From contig JAIRXQ010000037.1 in NCBI GenBank assembly GCA_031268195.1, positions 1-64,000 of the forward strand: 64,000 bases of DNA, written 5' to 3'. Of the stretch, positions 36,814-45,502 are shown in pieces. The notes under the pieces are model-generated. The model did no database searches. It was not told where the DNA came from and saw nothing but the letters and a program-made list of their open reading frames with translations. A program made the position numbers and the translations under genes. Position 1 is the first letter of the stretch. Each line of letters begins with the position of its first letter. This DNA comes from Azoarcus sp. GTDB lineage: Bacteria > Pseudomonadota > Gammaproteobacteria > Burkholderiales > Rhodocyclaceae.

Positions 36814-36854
36814 CACATGGCATGTCATGACGAATGCCGGTTCGCTGCCATGTG
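36814..36854. promoter_or_regulatory. Inverted repeat upstream of phaC
   Basis: CACATGGCA (36814-36822) and TGCCATGTG (36846-36854) form a perfect 9-bp inverted repeat with a 23-bp spacer, about 90 bp before the phaC start. A related CCATGTGCG occurs near 36902. It could be an operator; no regulator is assigned. The rest of the 36634-36940 gap is otherwise without a gene. Confidence 0.35.
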
Positions 36855-36940
36855 GCGTATTTCTGCGGTGCGTGCCAGGGGGAGTTCAGGGCGCGTTCGC
36901 TACCATGTGCGCCGCCCGGCGCGCTAAACGGAGAACGATG

Positions 36941-38734
36941 ATGACCAAGGAGACAACGGCTGGAGCAGGTCGCCAGGCACGTGGCAAGACCACGCCCCGC
37001 CCGGACGATTTTGCATTCGATCCCGCGCAGACCGTCAGGCACAACTGGCGCGAGTTTCATGAAGGCGTCGAAGGCAGTGTCGACCCGATTGGCATAAGTG
37101 CGCCGATCGTGCATGCGCAGTTGGCATGGCTCGTCCACCCGCAGGAACTCGCGGAACGTTGCGCGCATCTGTCGTCGGATTTGTGGAAGCTCCAGCTGCA
37201 CACCCTGCGTCGCATCGCCGGGATGGCAAGCGAAGACCCGATTGCGCCGCACCCCGACGACAAACGGTTTGCCGACCCGGTGTGGACAGATTCGGCATCG
37301 TGGGACTTGGCCAAGGAATGGTATCTGGCCTTCACCCACAACATGCAGGACATGCTCTACGACACGCCGGGATTGAACAGCAAAGAACGCCGGCGCGCCG
37401 CGTTCTGGTGGCGGAAGTGGCTGAACGCCGTTGCGCCCACCAACTTCCTGCCCACCAATCCGGTTGCCTTGCGCAAGGCGATCGACAGCCGGGGCGAGAG
37501 CCTGCGCAAGGGCTTCGAGAATTTCATGGCCGACGTGCAGGCCGGTACGGTGCGCATGACCGACCCCAACGATTTCAAGGTCGGTGGAAACCTCGCCACC
37601 ACGCCGGGTGCGGTCATCTTCCGCAATCGTCTGCTGGAAGTCATCCACTACACGCCCACCCAGCCCAAGGTGTACGCCGAGCCGGTGGTGATCGTGACGC
37701 CGTGGATCAACAAGTTCTACGTGCTCGACCTCGTGCCCAAAAAGAGCATGATCCGTTTCCTGCTCGATCAGGGGCTGGATGTGTTCATCACCAGCTGGAA
37801 GAACCCCGACGAGTCGATGAAGGATTGCACCTTCGACGATTACCTCACCGAAGGCGTGGCGGCCATCGTCGAGGCGGCGCGGAAGTTCACGGGTGCGGAG
37901 AAGGTGCATGGCGTCGGCTATTGCATCGGCGGCACGGCGCTGTCGATCTACATGGCGTGGGCCAACAAGCATTACGGCAAAGACAACGTGCCGGTGGCCG
38001 ATTTCACCTTGTTTACCACCCTGACCGATTTCCACAAGCCGGGCGACATCGAGGTGTTCATCGATGAAACGAGCATCCGCTATCTCACCGACGGCATGGC
38101 GCGCAAGGGCTTTCTCGATGGCAAGGAGATGGCCTCGGCCTTCCGCCTGCTGCGCTCGAACAGCCTGATCTGGACTTACGTCGTGCACGGCTGGCTCTAC
38201 GGCGAGACGCCCGCGCCGTTCGATGTGCTGTTCTGGAACATGGATTCCACGCGCATGCCGTATGCCATGCATTCGTGGTATCTGCGCGAACTCTACCTGC
38301 ACAACAAGCTGATCCGCCCGGACGCGCTCACCATCGCGGGCGAGCCGATCAGCCTGGAGCGCATCGTGCAGCCGCTCTACGCGGTCGCCGCCGTCGACGA
38401 CCATATCGCGCCCTGGGCGCAGACTTACCGCATCAACAATTACGTCATCGGGCCGAAACGCTACGTGCTCTCCAGTTCCGGCCATATCCTCGGCATCATC
38501 AATCCGGTGGTGAATCCACCCAAGCGCAAGTTCTGGGTAAGCGACATCCAGCACCGGTCGGAGACCAGCGAACACTTCCGCGAGCATGCCACCGAAACCC
38601 CCGGCAGCTGGTGGCCGGACTGGATGGCGTGGCTCAAGCCCAAGGCGGGCGAACTGGTGGCGGCGCGGCCTACGGCAACCAAACAGTTCCCGGCACTGGC
38701 GCCCGCACCGGGGACTTACGTGGTCGAGCCGTGA
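36941..38734 (+). CDS. phaC: Class I poly(3-hydroxyalkanoate) synthase
   Basis: A 597-residue alpha/beta hydrolase-like enzyme that polymerises hydroxyacyl-CoA into storage polyester. The lipase-like box with catalytic Cys is GYCIGGTALS near residue 325; the catalytic Asp and His lie in AVDDHIAPW and SSGHILGIINP. N-terminal domain and length fit class I. The track runs upstream to 36626, but ATG 36941 (or 36938) behind GGAG is the start. No phaA/B or phasin is adjacent; the MaoC hydratase at 5 kb and the CoA-transferase at 43 kb could contribute substrates, by inference. Confidence 0.95.
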   Translation: MTKETTAGAGRQARGKTTPRPDDFAFDPAQTVRHNWREFHEGVEGSVDPIGISAPIVHAQLAWLVHPQELAERCAHLSSDLWKLQLHTLRRIAGMASEDPIAPHPDDKRFADPVWTDSASWDLAKEWYLAFTHNMQDMLYDTPGLNSKERRRAAFWWRKWLNAVAPTNFLPTNPVALRKAIDSRGESLRKGFENFMADVQAGTVRMTDPNDFKVGGNLATTPGAVIFRNRLLEVIHYTPTQPKVYAEPVVIVTPWINKFYVLDLVPKKSMIRFLLDQGLDVFITSWKNPDESMKDCTFDDYLTEGVAAIVEAARKFTGAEKVHGVGYCIGGTALSIYMAWANKHYGKDNVPVADFTLFTTLTDFHKPGDIEVFIDETSIRYLTDGMARKGFLDGKEMASAFRLLRSNSLIWTYVVHGWLYGETPAPFDVLFWNMDSTRMPYAMHSWYLRELYLHNKLIRPDALTIAGEPISLERIVQPLYAVAAVDDHIAPWAQTYRINNYVIGPKRYVLSSSGHILGIINPVVNPPKRKFWVSDIQHRSETSEHFREHATETPGSWWPDWMAWLKPKAGELVAARPTATKQFPALAPAPGTYVVEP

Positions 38735-38893
38735 TGGGGGCAGTCTGAGGACCAATCTGAGCGAGCAAATCTCTATCTGGAGATCTATCCGCGGGACGGG
38801 GTCGAGACGGCATGAGAAGCTGGCCGCGCGCGACTCCTTCCGTCTCGCCTTCGGCGAGCCACCTTCCTCAGGGAGGAATGCTCCAATAAGCGC
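38735..38893. other. Convergent gap between phaC and the carbonic-anhydrase-like gene
   Basis: No gene is seen. A short stem CTCGCC-TTC-GGCGAG occurs near 38850. No T-run terminator is evident for either strand. Confidence 0.3.
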
Positions 38894-40660
38894 TCAGCGC
38901 GACTCCAGCACCAGCCGGCCGTTTGCCGGTTGTGCCGGGCGAGCGTTGGCTTCGTGCAGACGGCTGAAAATATTGAGCTGTTCTTCCGAGATCGTCACCG
39001 GCTCTTTCATGACCACCCACAGCGTGTCTTCCGTGCAGGGCGGCATGCTGAGCGAGCCCATGTACAGGAAGTGACTCAGCGTTTTCGGTGGGAAGGCGGC
39101 GAGTTCGATGGTGACATCGGGCGTGTATGCGCTGCCTTTTTCCAGCGGCAGGTTGTTGAGCAGCGTTTGCAGGAGTTCGTTTGGTGTGTCGCCACGCGCC
39201 AGTTGCACGGCGAGGATCGCCACTTTGCCGTCGCCGTCGCGGTGGAGGAAATGCGCTTCCATGTCCGACGCGCGGCCATCGAAACGCGATTCACCCGGAC
39301 GGTGCAGGGTGAAGCCTTCCAGCCGGTAGCGGCGGCCGCGCACTTCGATGCCCATCGGCTCCAGTACTTTCACCCGCAGTTCCCGTTCGCCGTGGGCGAT
39401 CAGGACGCGCGTGCGGCGATAGTCGAATTTCACCGGCTCCAGATCGACCTTCACCGGCGCGCTGCTGACGAAATCGATCGGCGATTGCCGTTTGCCCTCG
39501 GCGCACAGTTTCCATTCCGGGCGCAGCCGCCCCCAGAAATCCGGCCCCTGCGCGCCGTAGTAGCTCCAGTCCGTGCCGTCGTCCGGGCTCGGGCTGCTTG
39601 CGCGGAGGGGTGGCGTGCTTGCGCGGCTGGGCGGCGGCATGCGCGCCGCTTCGCGCTGTGTGGCGCGAGCGGGAAAGATCAGCGGCGACGGGTCGTTGCG
39701 TGACGGATACGCGCTGCGTTCCGGTGCGCGTGGCGATCGGGCGGCGGCGGGGGTGATCGACGGGCGCGTGAACGGCAACGTGTTGGGCGCTGGAATGGAC
39801 GCGGGAGTGGACGCAGGAGCGGACACAGAAATGGGTGGAGGCAGAGTGATGGCCGTCGCTTGCCGGGGCATCGGTTGCGCGGCGGGCGTTGTGTCGATGC
39901 GCGTGGGCGGTGGCGGCACGGGTGCAATCGTTTGCACGGGCGCGGGGATGGGCGTCAGCGCGGGTTGGGTCGCGAGCGGCGTGGCGCTGGTGGGGGCGGT
40001 TTCGGTTTTGGCGGGAGGCGGCGCTTGTTCGGGCGGCGCGGCCACGTTGCCTTCGGCCACGCGCAAGAGCCCCGCCCTGGGCGGCGGCGGGCTGATGGCC
40101 ACGGCGGGCGTGGGACGGGCGATTTCTGCGTTGACCTCGCGCGCATCGAGCGATGCGGCATGCACCGCTTTGGCGGCGCGATCCGCGGCGGCGGCGATGC
40201 GGTCGATTTTTTCCGCCGTCGTGCCACGATGACTGGCGCGAGCGCGGGCGGGCGGCGTCCGTTCGTCCGGCGTCAGGCCACATATCTTGCGCCAGATACG
40301 CTCATCCACCGAATTGTGTCGCACCAGCATCGGCGCCTGGTCGGCCACGGTTTCTTCGCGCACCATGTTGGCGTCGCCGTCCAGATAGACGCGCTTGACG
40401 GTGAGAAAACTGCGATTGAGGCAGTCGTAGCGGTTGAGCGCCTTGATGACGCGGTAGCCCGCCTGCTTTGCTTCGTTCTCGCCCAACACGATGCGGCCCC
40501 ACGCGACTTTGGTGCCGTGATCGGAATTGAAGATGGCCGCCGGGTCGAATTCCACCGTGCGCCCGTTGTCTGCGACGATTTTTTCCCACTCCGCGGCGCG
40601 CACGGGCGAGAGCAGGGCGAAAGCGGCGAGCAGCGCGAAGGCGCGGGCGGGCGTGTGCAT
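38894..40660 (-). CDS. Carbonic-anhydrase-fold protein with Pro/Ala linker; zinc site incomplete
   Basis: A 588-residue exported protein. A signal peptide (ALLAAFALLSPVRA) precedes a domain at about 25-120 resembling surface-adhesin-E-type modules, then a Pro/Ala-rich linker (about 180-390). The C-terminal alpha-carbonic-anhydrase domain begins DWSYYGAQGPDFWG. RQSPIDF is present, but the usual FHFH zinc pair reads GFTLHRP, so one ligand His is Thr; the second His and the third (EAHFLHRDGDGK) are kept. The canonical SEH also reads GES. It may be catalytically dead and used for binding. It is divergent from the GC-rich gap before pilA. Confidence 0.8.
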   Translation of the reverse strand: MHTPARAFALLAAFALLSPVRAAEWEKIVADNGRTVEFDPAAIFNSDHGTKVAWGRIVLGENEAKQAGYRVIKALNRYDCLNRSFLTVKRVYLDGDANMVREETVADQAPMLVRHNSVDERIWRKICGLTPDERTPPARARASHRGTTAEKIDRIAAAADRAAKAVHAASLDAREVNAEIARPTPAVAISPPPPRAGLLRVAEGNVAAPPEQAPPPAKTETAPTSATPLATQPALTPIPAPVQTIAPVPPPPTRIDTTPAAQPMPRQATAITLPPPISVSAPASTPASIPAPNTLPFTRPSITPAAARSPRAPERSAYPSRNDPSPLIFPARATQREAARMPPPSRASTPPLRASSPSPDDGTDWSYYGAQGPDFWGRLRPEWKLCAEGKRQSPIDFVSSAPVKVDLEPVKFDYRRTRVLIAHGERELRVKVLEPMGIEVRGRRYRLEGFTLHRPGESRFDGRASDMEAHFLHRDGDGKVAILAVQLARGDTPNELLQTLLNNLPLEKGSAYTPDVTIELAAFPPKTLSHFLYMGSLSMPPCTEDTLWVVMKEPVTISEEQLNIFSRLHEANARPAQPANGRLVLESR

Positions 40661-40904
40661 GAAATGGACTCTATGCCCATCCCTTGCGCGCCGGGTAGGG
40701 CAACTTTGGCGGAAATGCGCAATTTTTCAGGTTCTTATGTGATCTTCGTTGACGCGAAATTCGTGAGCGGGGACGCCTCCAGAGCGCGTGTGGCGGCGGG
40801 CGCGGGGCATCGACTGCATTTCATCACCGTGCGTGGCCGGACCGTCGTCGTCCGGCGCCACGGCGGGGAACCGTCACGCGCCGTTTTTCCGCCTGCCAAA
40901 ACGA

Positions 40905-40928
40905 AAACGCCCCAATGAAGGGGCGTTT
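40905..40928 (-). terminator. Intrinsic terminator after pilA
   Basis: On the minus strand AAACGCCCC-TTCATT-GGGGCGTTT runs into TTCGTTTT. It ends the pilin transcript. The remaining gap to 40661 shows only a weak small ORF on the plus strand. Confidence 0.85.
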
Positions 40929-40948
40929 GCAGTCCGGGTGTGACAGAA

Positions 40949-41359
40949 TCAACGGCAGCGAGCGGGCCGCCATTTGGGATCGACCGTGCCCGTGTCGCAT
41001 GACCAGGAGATGGAGCCGCCATTGTCGGCTGGGATCAAGAGAACCGTCTGGCTGTTGACTTTAGCGTCGTATTGGATGGTGATCTGGCCGCCGGCTCCAA
41101 CTGTAACGCTGCTGACGGCATTGCCTACAATGTTGCCGTCGATTCCCGCCTCAGCATTGGTTGTCGGCCAAGCATTATTATCGGCATAGAATTCCGTGAC
41201 GCCTGTCTTGGCGGCTTCAGCAAGGCCCAAGCCTTCCGCGACGTGGGCGCGCTTGGTGTAGTCCTGGTAGGCCGGCAGTGCGACGGCGGCGAGAATGCCG
41301 ACGATGGCGACGACGATCATCAGCTCGATCAGGGTGAAACCTTGTTGGATCTTTTTCAT
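40949..41359 (-). CDS. pilA: Type IV pilin PilA
   Basis: A 136-residue major-type pilin. The prepilin peptidase site is QQG|FTLIELMIVVAIVGILAAVALP with the essential Glu at mature position 5. The C-terminal disulfide loop Cys pair is SCDTGTVDPKWRPARC. AGGAGTTCACAA precedes the ATG on the minus strand, and a sigma54-type promoter lies about 50 bp upstream. It stands alone, with no pilus assembly genes nearby. Confidence 0.95.
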   Translation of the reverse strand: MKKIQQGFTLIELMIVVAIVGILAAVALPAYQDYTKRAHVAEGLGLAEAAKTGVTEFYADNNAWPTTNAEAGIDGNIVGNAVSSVTVGAGGQITIQYDAKVNSQTVLLIPADNGGSISWSCDTGTVDPKWRPARCR

Positions 41360-41409
41360 TTGTGAACTCCTGGAAGGAAAACACGGCCTGTGGCCGCTGA
41401 CCCAACAGA

Positions 41410-41425
41410 AGCAACCCTTGTGCCC
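41410..41425 (-). promoter_or_regulatory. Sigma54-type promoter of pilA
   Basis: The minus strand reads GGGCACAAGGGTTGCT, matching TGGCAC-N5-TTGCT with the invariant GG and GC at correct spacing. pilA is commonly sigma54- and PilR-dependent. Confidence 0.75.
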
Positions 41426-41637
41426 GCTCCGGGGCAGGGGCTTTACGTGTCGCGGTTCACGAACCGCGCGCCGAAACTGACAAACGGGTGGGGGCGGGTG
41501 TCAAAAGTTGACAATCGTGGCCGCGGAGAATTGTCACTTTTAAGCGCCAAAGGGGCTGCCCGTCTGTATGGCGCGCGCTCACGCAGGAATCAAAAAATGC
41601 TGGACAGCATCGAGGTTGCCGTGGAAGATTCGGCATT

Positions 41638-41740
41638 ATGCTGATGGCACATAAAATTGCGCTGGATTTGAACGACAAGCAGGCGACCTGCATGGTGCGC
41701 GCTTTGCCTACAACTGGGCGTTTGCAAACTGTTTTGAGGT
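41638..41740 (+). pseudogene. IS200/IS605-type TnpB N-terminal remnant
   Basis: MLMAHKIALDLNDKQATC, followed after a frameshift by GARFAYNWAF, is the N-terminus of TnpB/OrfB of IS605-type elements (normally about 400 residues). Only some 100 bp remain, directly upstream of the brnT gene. Dead. Confidence 0.75.
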
Positions 41741-41798
41741 TTTTGGTTCATCAAGTGCAAAATTTTCGCAACAATCACGAAACCCCAAGGCCAAGGCA

Positions 41799-42077
41799 AT
41801 GAAGATAGACTTCGATCCCGAAAAAGATGCCAAGAACATTAAAAGCCATGGTGTTTCACTCGCCAAAGCCGCTAATCTGGCATGGGAGAAGGCGTATTGC
41901 TGGCTCGACGAGCGGTACCCATACGACGAAACCCGAATGCGCGGCTTAGTTCCGCTTGATAACATCCTCTATCATGTAGTATTCGTCGAACGTAATGAAT
42001 TCATGCGAATCATAAGCTTACGGCGTGCTGAACCTTCGGAGGTGAAAAATTATGTCCAAAACTATTACGACGCGTGA
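41799..42077 (+). CDS. brnT: BrnT-type ribonuclease toxin
   Basis: A 92-residue BrnT-family toxin: FDPEKDAKNIKSHGVSLAKA at the start and YHVVFVERNEFMRIISLRRAEPSE with the conserved Arg residues near the end. BrnT has a RelE-like fold and cuts RNA. The downstream antitoxin gene overlaps its 3' end by 26 bp, toxin-first order being normal for this family. A TnpB remnant lies just upstream, suggesting arrival with mobile DNA. Confidence 0.92.
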   Translation: MKIDFDPEKDAKNIKSHGVSLAKAANLAWEKAYCWLDERYPYDETRMRGLVPLDNILYHVVFVERNEFMRIISLRRAEPSEVKNYVQNYYDA

Positions 42078-42354
42078 CGGCCGAACCTTACGCATACCAA
42101 CAAAGAAAGAAGCCGAACACATCCACGCGGCGGCTTTGCTGGATCCAGACTGCCCACCATTGACGGAAGCCGAGGCTAAAAAGATAAACCGTATCGGACG
42201 ATCCGGCTATCCGAATCTGCGCCTGCTGCAAGATGCAGCTTTGCTCGACGCGGAACCCGTCAAGGCGTTCCGTGCCACCGGAACAGGATGGGAATCGCGA
42301 ATTGTACGCGTTTTGCATGACTGGCTTCAAACACACTCACCAATGGACGCCTGA
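42052..42354 (+). CDS. brnA: BrnA-type antitoxin
   Basis: A 100-residue protein. LLDPDCPPLTEAEAKKINRI and the C-terminal PVKAFRATGTGWESRIVRVL are typical of BrnA antitoxins, whose C-terminal ribbon-helix-helix-like region binds the operon promoter while the N-terminal part neutralises BrnT. The start at ATG 42052 lies inside brnT, giving translational coupling. Confidence 0.9.
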   Translation: MSKTITTRDGRTLRIPTKKEAEHIHAAALLDPDCPPLTEAEAKKINRIGRSGYPNLRLLQDAALLDAEPVKAFRATGTGWESRIVRVLHDWLQTHSPMDA

Positions 42355-42363
42355 GCCAAGTCA

Positions 42364-42611
42364 AAAATTCCCATCCCACACTGTCGAAAATATCGTGATC
42401 GAGCACCTGCGTGCTTTGCGTGGCAAGATTGACGAAATAGCCGAAGACGTGCGCGAGTTCAAGCACCGTGTCGTGAACTTGGAAGCCGGACAAGGCTCAC
42501 TCACGCAACATATCGGACACCTACAACAAACCACTGCGGGCCAGCAACTGAGTTTCGACAGGCTTATCAGAACGTGTCGAACGACTAGAAAAACGGCTCG
42601 AAATCGCCTGA
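42364..42611 (+). pseudogene. Frameshifted small coiled-coil protein
   Basis: ENIVIEHLRALRGKIDEIAE, then DVREFKHRVVNLEAGQGS, is a regular heptad-rich helix of a common small coiled-coil family found near toxin-antitoxin or mobile genes. After LSFDRL the frame is lost by one extra base, and the next frame recovers SERVERLEKRLEIA and a TGA at 42609-42611. No good start codon precedes it. Inactive as read. Confidence 0.6.
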
Positions 42612-42738
42612 CCAAAAAACCCCGCTCTTGCGAGGTTGAGCAGTTCAATGCCGCCCGACGATACCTTTGGTGCCGTGCCTCGCCCCGCCGTGCGCCGCGA
42701 GATTGGGCGATGGCGGCGAGACAGCGCGCGCGATCCAG

Positions 42739-42776
42739 AAAAAACCGCCCGCGCCGGGAAACCGGCGCGGGCGGTT
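42739..42776 (-). terminator. Strong intrinsic terminator for the CoA-transferase operon
   Basis: AACCGCCCGCGCCGG-GAAA-CCGGCGCGGGCGGTT, a perfect 15-bp stem. On the minus strand a run of six Ts follows, downstream of atoA. Confidence 0.9.
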
Positions 42777-42859
42777 GGCAGGGGCGAACAAGCATTCGCC
42801 CAACGACGTTCGTTCAAGCATCCGGGCTGCGGTGGGGCGAATGGCTATTCGCCCCTGCC
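42777..42859. repeat. MITE-like 83-bp element with 12-bp terminal inverted repeats
   Basis: GGCAGGGGCGAA (42777-42788) and TTCGCCCCTGCC (42848-42859) are perfect inverted repeats. Each end also forms an inner hairpin (GGGCGAA/TTCGCCC and GGGGCGAA/TTCGCCCC). No coding capacity; resembles small mobile or REP-like elements. Confidence 0.55.
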
Positions 42860-42878
42860 CAAACCCGGCGGACGTGTT

Positions 42879-43562
42879 TTATAGCCCGACCCTGCTGAGC
42901 ACCATTTCCTTCAGGTTGGGCGAGACGGTGAACGCTGCTTCGGTGCCTGCGCGGATTTGGTCCACGGTGACGCCCGGGGCGTATTCCTCCAGTACCAGCT
43001 TGCCGTCGATGAAGCGGAACACGGCTAGTTCGGTGACGATGGTCGAGACGCGGCCTTTCGCGGTGAGCGGCAGATTGCACTTTTTGAGGATTTTCTTTTC
43101 GCCCTTGGCGGTGTGCTCCATGGCGACGATGACCTTTTTTGCGCCAACGGCCAGGTCCATCGCGCCGCCCATGCCGGGCACGCTCTTGCCGGGTACCATC
43201 CAGTTGGCGAGGTCGGCGTTTTCATCGACTTGCAGGCCGCCGAGCACGCAGGCGTCGAGGTGACCGCCGCGCATCAGCGCGAACGAGATGGAGGTATCGA
43301 ACGTGGAGCCGCCGGGGATGATGCTGCACGGCGCGCCACCGGCGTTTACGACGCGCGGCTGGCCGATGGGGGTGATTTCTTCCGGCACCGGGCCGATGCC
43401 GAGAAAGCCGTTTTCCGATTGCAGCATCAGGGTGACGCCGGGGGGCAGGTAGTTGGCGACCAGCGTCGGCAGGCCGATGCCGAGGTTTACAACGTCGCCG
43501 TCATTCAATTCCAGCGCGATGCGGCGCGCGATGAATTCTTTTGCGCTCATTTGTTCTGACAT
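42879..43562 (-). CDS. atoA: Acetate/acetoacetate CoA-transferase, beta subunit
   Basis: A 227-residue family I CoA-transferase subunit B. The catalytic Glu is in MLQSENGFLGIGP near residue 50, with NLGIGLPTLVANYLP before it and GGHLDACVLGGLQVDE after. With the alpha subunit it moves CoA between acetate-type acids and acetoacetyl- or butyryl-CoA. It follows the alpha gene with a 12-bp gap, and a strong terminator ends the unit. Confidence 0.93.
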   Translation of the reverse strand: MSEQMSAKEFIARRIALELNDGDVVNLGIGLPTLVANYLPPGVTLMLQSENGFLGIGPVPEEITPIGQPRVVNAGGAPCSIIPGGSTFDTSISFALMRGGHLDACVLGGLQVDENADLANWMVPGKSVPGMGGAMDLAVGAKKVIVAMEHTAKGEKKILKKCNLPLTAKGRVSTIVTELAVFRFIDGKLVLEEYAPGVTVDQIRAGTEAAFTVSPNLKEMVLSRVGL

Positions 43563-43574
43563 GGCTCTCTCCTC

Positions 43575-44282
43575 TTATCCGGGGTAAACGATGTGGTCGA
43601 CCAGCACGCCCGGGGTCATGACGTGATCCGGGTCGATGTAGCCGACTTCGACGATCTGGTGGGCTTCCACGATGACCGTCTCGGCAGCGAAGGCCATGAG
43701 CGGGTTGTGGTTCCGCATCGAGGTGTAATAGACGAGGTTGCCGAATTTGTCGGCCATGACGGCTTCGAGTACCGCGAGATCGGCGCGCAGCGGCAGTTCG
43801 AGCAGATAGTCGCGCCCGTTGATGTTCAACGTCGGCTTACGGTTGAGCTGCTGGCCGTTGAAGGTCAGCGGCTGGTCGACTTCGGCCACCGAGGTGCCGA
43901 CGCCCGTGGGGGTGAGGACACCGCCCAGACCGGCGCCGCCGGCGCGAATGCGTTCCGCGATGGTGCCGATGGGGGAGAGTTCGATTTCGATCTCGCCCGC
44001 AATCATTTGGCGCTGTACTTCTTTGTTGAGGCCGATGTGGCCGGTGATCATCTTTTTGATGCGATGGTTGCGGACCAGCAGGCCGATGCCTTCCGGCCCC
44101 TTGGTGGCGTCGGAAAAGGCCGCGTCATCGCCGATGACGGTCAAATCCTTGACGCCGGAATCGAGAATGGCCTGCATCAGGCGCGGCGGCGTGCCGTTGC
44201 CCATGAAGCCGCCGTACATGATGGTCATGCCGTCGCGCAGGAACGATGCGACTTTGTCAATGTCGAGTCTTTTCGATGTCAT
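43575..44282 (-). CDS. atoD: Acetate/acetoacetate CoA-transferase, alpha subunit
   Basis: A 235-residue subunit A: GMTIMYGGFMGNGTPPRLMQ, the glycine-rich GGAGLGGVLTPTGVGTSVAE, and ELPLRADLAVLEA fit AtoD-type chains. The track runs to 44405, but ATG 44282 behind GAGAGAGGG gives the normal start. The pair likely serves short-chain fatty-acid or acetoacetate use; exact acid preference cannot be read. Confidence 0.92.
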   Translation of the reverse strand: MTSKRLDIDKVASFLRDGMTIMYGGFMGNGTPPRLMQAILDSGVKDLTVIGDDAAFSDATKGPEGIGLLVRNHRIKKMITGHIGLNKEVQRQMIAGEIEIELSPIGTIAERIRAGGAGLGGVLTPTGVGTSVAEVDQPLTFNGQQLNRKPTLNINGRDYLLELPLRADLAVLEAVMADKFGNLVYYTSMRNHNPLMAFAAETVIVEAHQIVEVGYIDPDHVMTPGVLVDHIVYPG

Positions 44283-44505
44283 TTTCCCTCTCTCCTGGCA
44301 CGCCCGTTCGCGGCCTTCTACGGCGGTCGAGCCGGGCACCTTTGTTGAACGGTTTGTGGTGGTTAGGCCGTCGCGGGCGACGGTTGTCTCTCCTCCATCA
44401 CGCATTCTAACTGTGGACGTGAGTGGATGGGTGAGGGATGGGAAAATTTGCAGCGGCGGGTTTTTCGCGGTGCGCGGCGGCGCAGGAAAATCTGCTCTTT
44501 CGCGC

Positions 44506-45360
44506 TCACTGCATGTCGTGGTGTGCCAGCGCCTCGTCGAACTGGTAGATCAAATCGTCGGCAATGTCGTCGAGGTCGGTCTGCACGTAGCCGAGGCAAA
44601 TCGCCACGGCGTCGCGCGCTTTGCGCCATTCGGCATCTTGTATCGTGCGCAGGTGCGTGCTGGCGACGTATTCGGCGAGCACATTGATGGCGACCAGGCG
44701 GTGGGATTCGCTATTGAGGTTGCGTGGGTCTTCGAGCTGCGCGTAGTCGTGATGGGTGAGGATGCCCAGTGTCACGGCGTCCGCAAGTCCCCAGGTGCGC
44801 GCGAGGTAGTAGCCGAGGATGGCGTGGTTGGTGCCGATGGCGTCCTCTTCGATGGCGGTGAAGACGTGGCCGGTGTCTTCGTTGCATTTGCGCAGCACGT
44901 CTTTGTATTCGGGGTATTTTTGCATGAGCAGCGGGATGCCGCAGTCGTGGAATAGCCCGAATGTGTAGGCGGTGTCGGGGTTGACGCGCCCGACGATGCC
45001 CGCCAGCCGTTTGGCGGCGACGGCGGTGTAGCGTGAACTGTCCCAGAAGCGTTCGAGCGCGCCGCCGCCGGTGCTGATCGCGTTTTGCAGGAGCGCCTCG
45101 TTGACCAGATTGGCCAGCGAACCGAAGCCGAGCATCTTCACCGCGTCCGTGATCGAGGCGATGCGCCGCCCGCTGCCGACGAGCGGCGAATTGGCGGTGC
45201 GGATGACCATTGCCGCGATCCCTACATCCTGGCTGATGAGGTTGGCGATCGTCTTGCTGTTGATGAGCGGACTTCTCAATTCGTCCGTCAGTCGGGTGAG
45301 GACGGCCGGGCAAGCGGGAATGGCGATTCCGCGCAGGGACTTGTGTTCCTCGGTGTACAT
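44506..45360 (-). CDS. HDOD-domain signalling protein
   Basis: A 284-residue protein that is nearly all one HDOD domain: PACPAVLTRLTDELRSP, then DVGIAAMVIRTANSP, SITDAVKMLGFGSLANLVNE and LFHDCGIPLL. An HD-type His-Asp is present, but the full phosphodiesterase set is not expected in this family. HDOD proteins act in signal networks linked to c-di-GMP, motility and stress. The track extends to 45927; ATG 45360 is the natural start. It is divergent from the MscS channel gene. Confidence 0.88.
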   Translation of the reverse strand: MYTEEHKSLRGIAIPACPAVLTRLTDELRSPLINSKTIANLISQDVGIAAMVIRTANSPLVGSGRRIASITDAVKMLGFGSLANLVNEALLQNAISTGGGALERFWDSSRYTAVAAKRLAGIVGRVNPDTAYTFGLFHDCGIPLLMQKYPEYKDVLRKCNEDTGHVFTAIEEDAIGTNHAILGYYLARTWGLADAVTLGILTHHDYAQLEDPRNLNSESHRLVAINVLAEYVASTHLRTIQDAEWRKARDAVAICLGYVQTDLDDIADDLIYQFDEALAHHDMQ

Positions 45361-45502
45361 CTTTGGTTTGTCCTGAATTCGGCATATGAGCGGCGGCGCG
45401 AACACTTTACTGCGAGGCGCGGTGAGGGGCCGCGACTTTATGCACATGGTGGGGCGCATGGGTAGAATTACGCGATTGAACTTGGAGCGACAGGGGATGG
45501 TG

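Noticed and set aside
36797-38755. 652-residue minus-strand ORF opposite phaC
   Set aside because: Shadow of phaC codon bias; no ribosome-binding site or motif.
40715-40918. 67-codon plus-strand ORF (MRNFSGSYVIFVDAKF...) before pilA
   Set aside because: Poor ribosome-binding site, no family recognised, and its stop lies in the pilA terminator; not supported well enough.
42636-42884. 82-residue plus-strand ORF between the coiled-coil fragment and atoA
   Set aside because: It reads straight through the terminator stem and the MITE-like element; no coding support.
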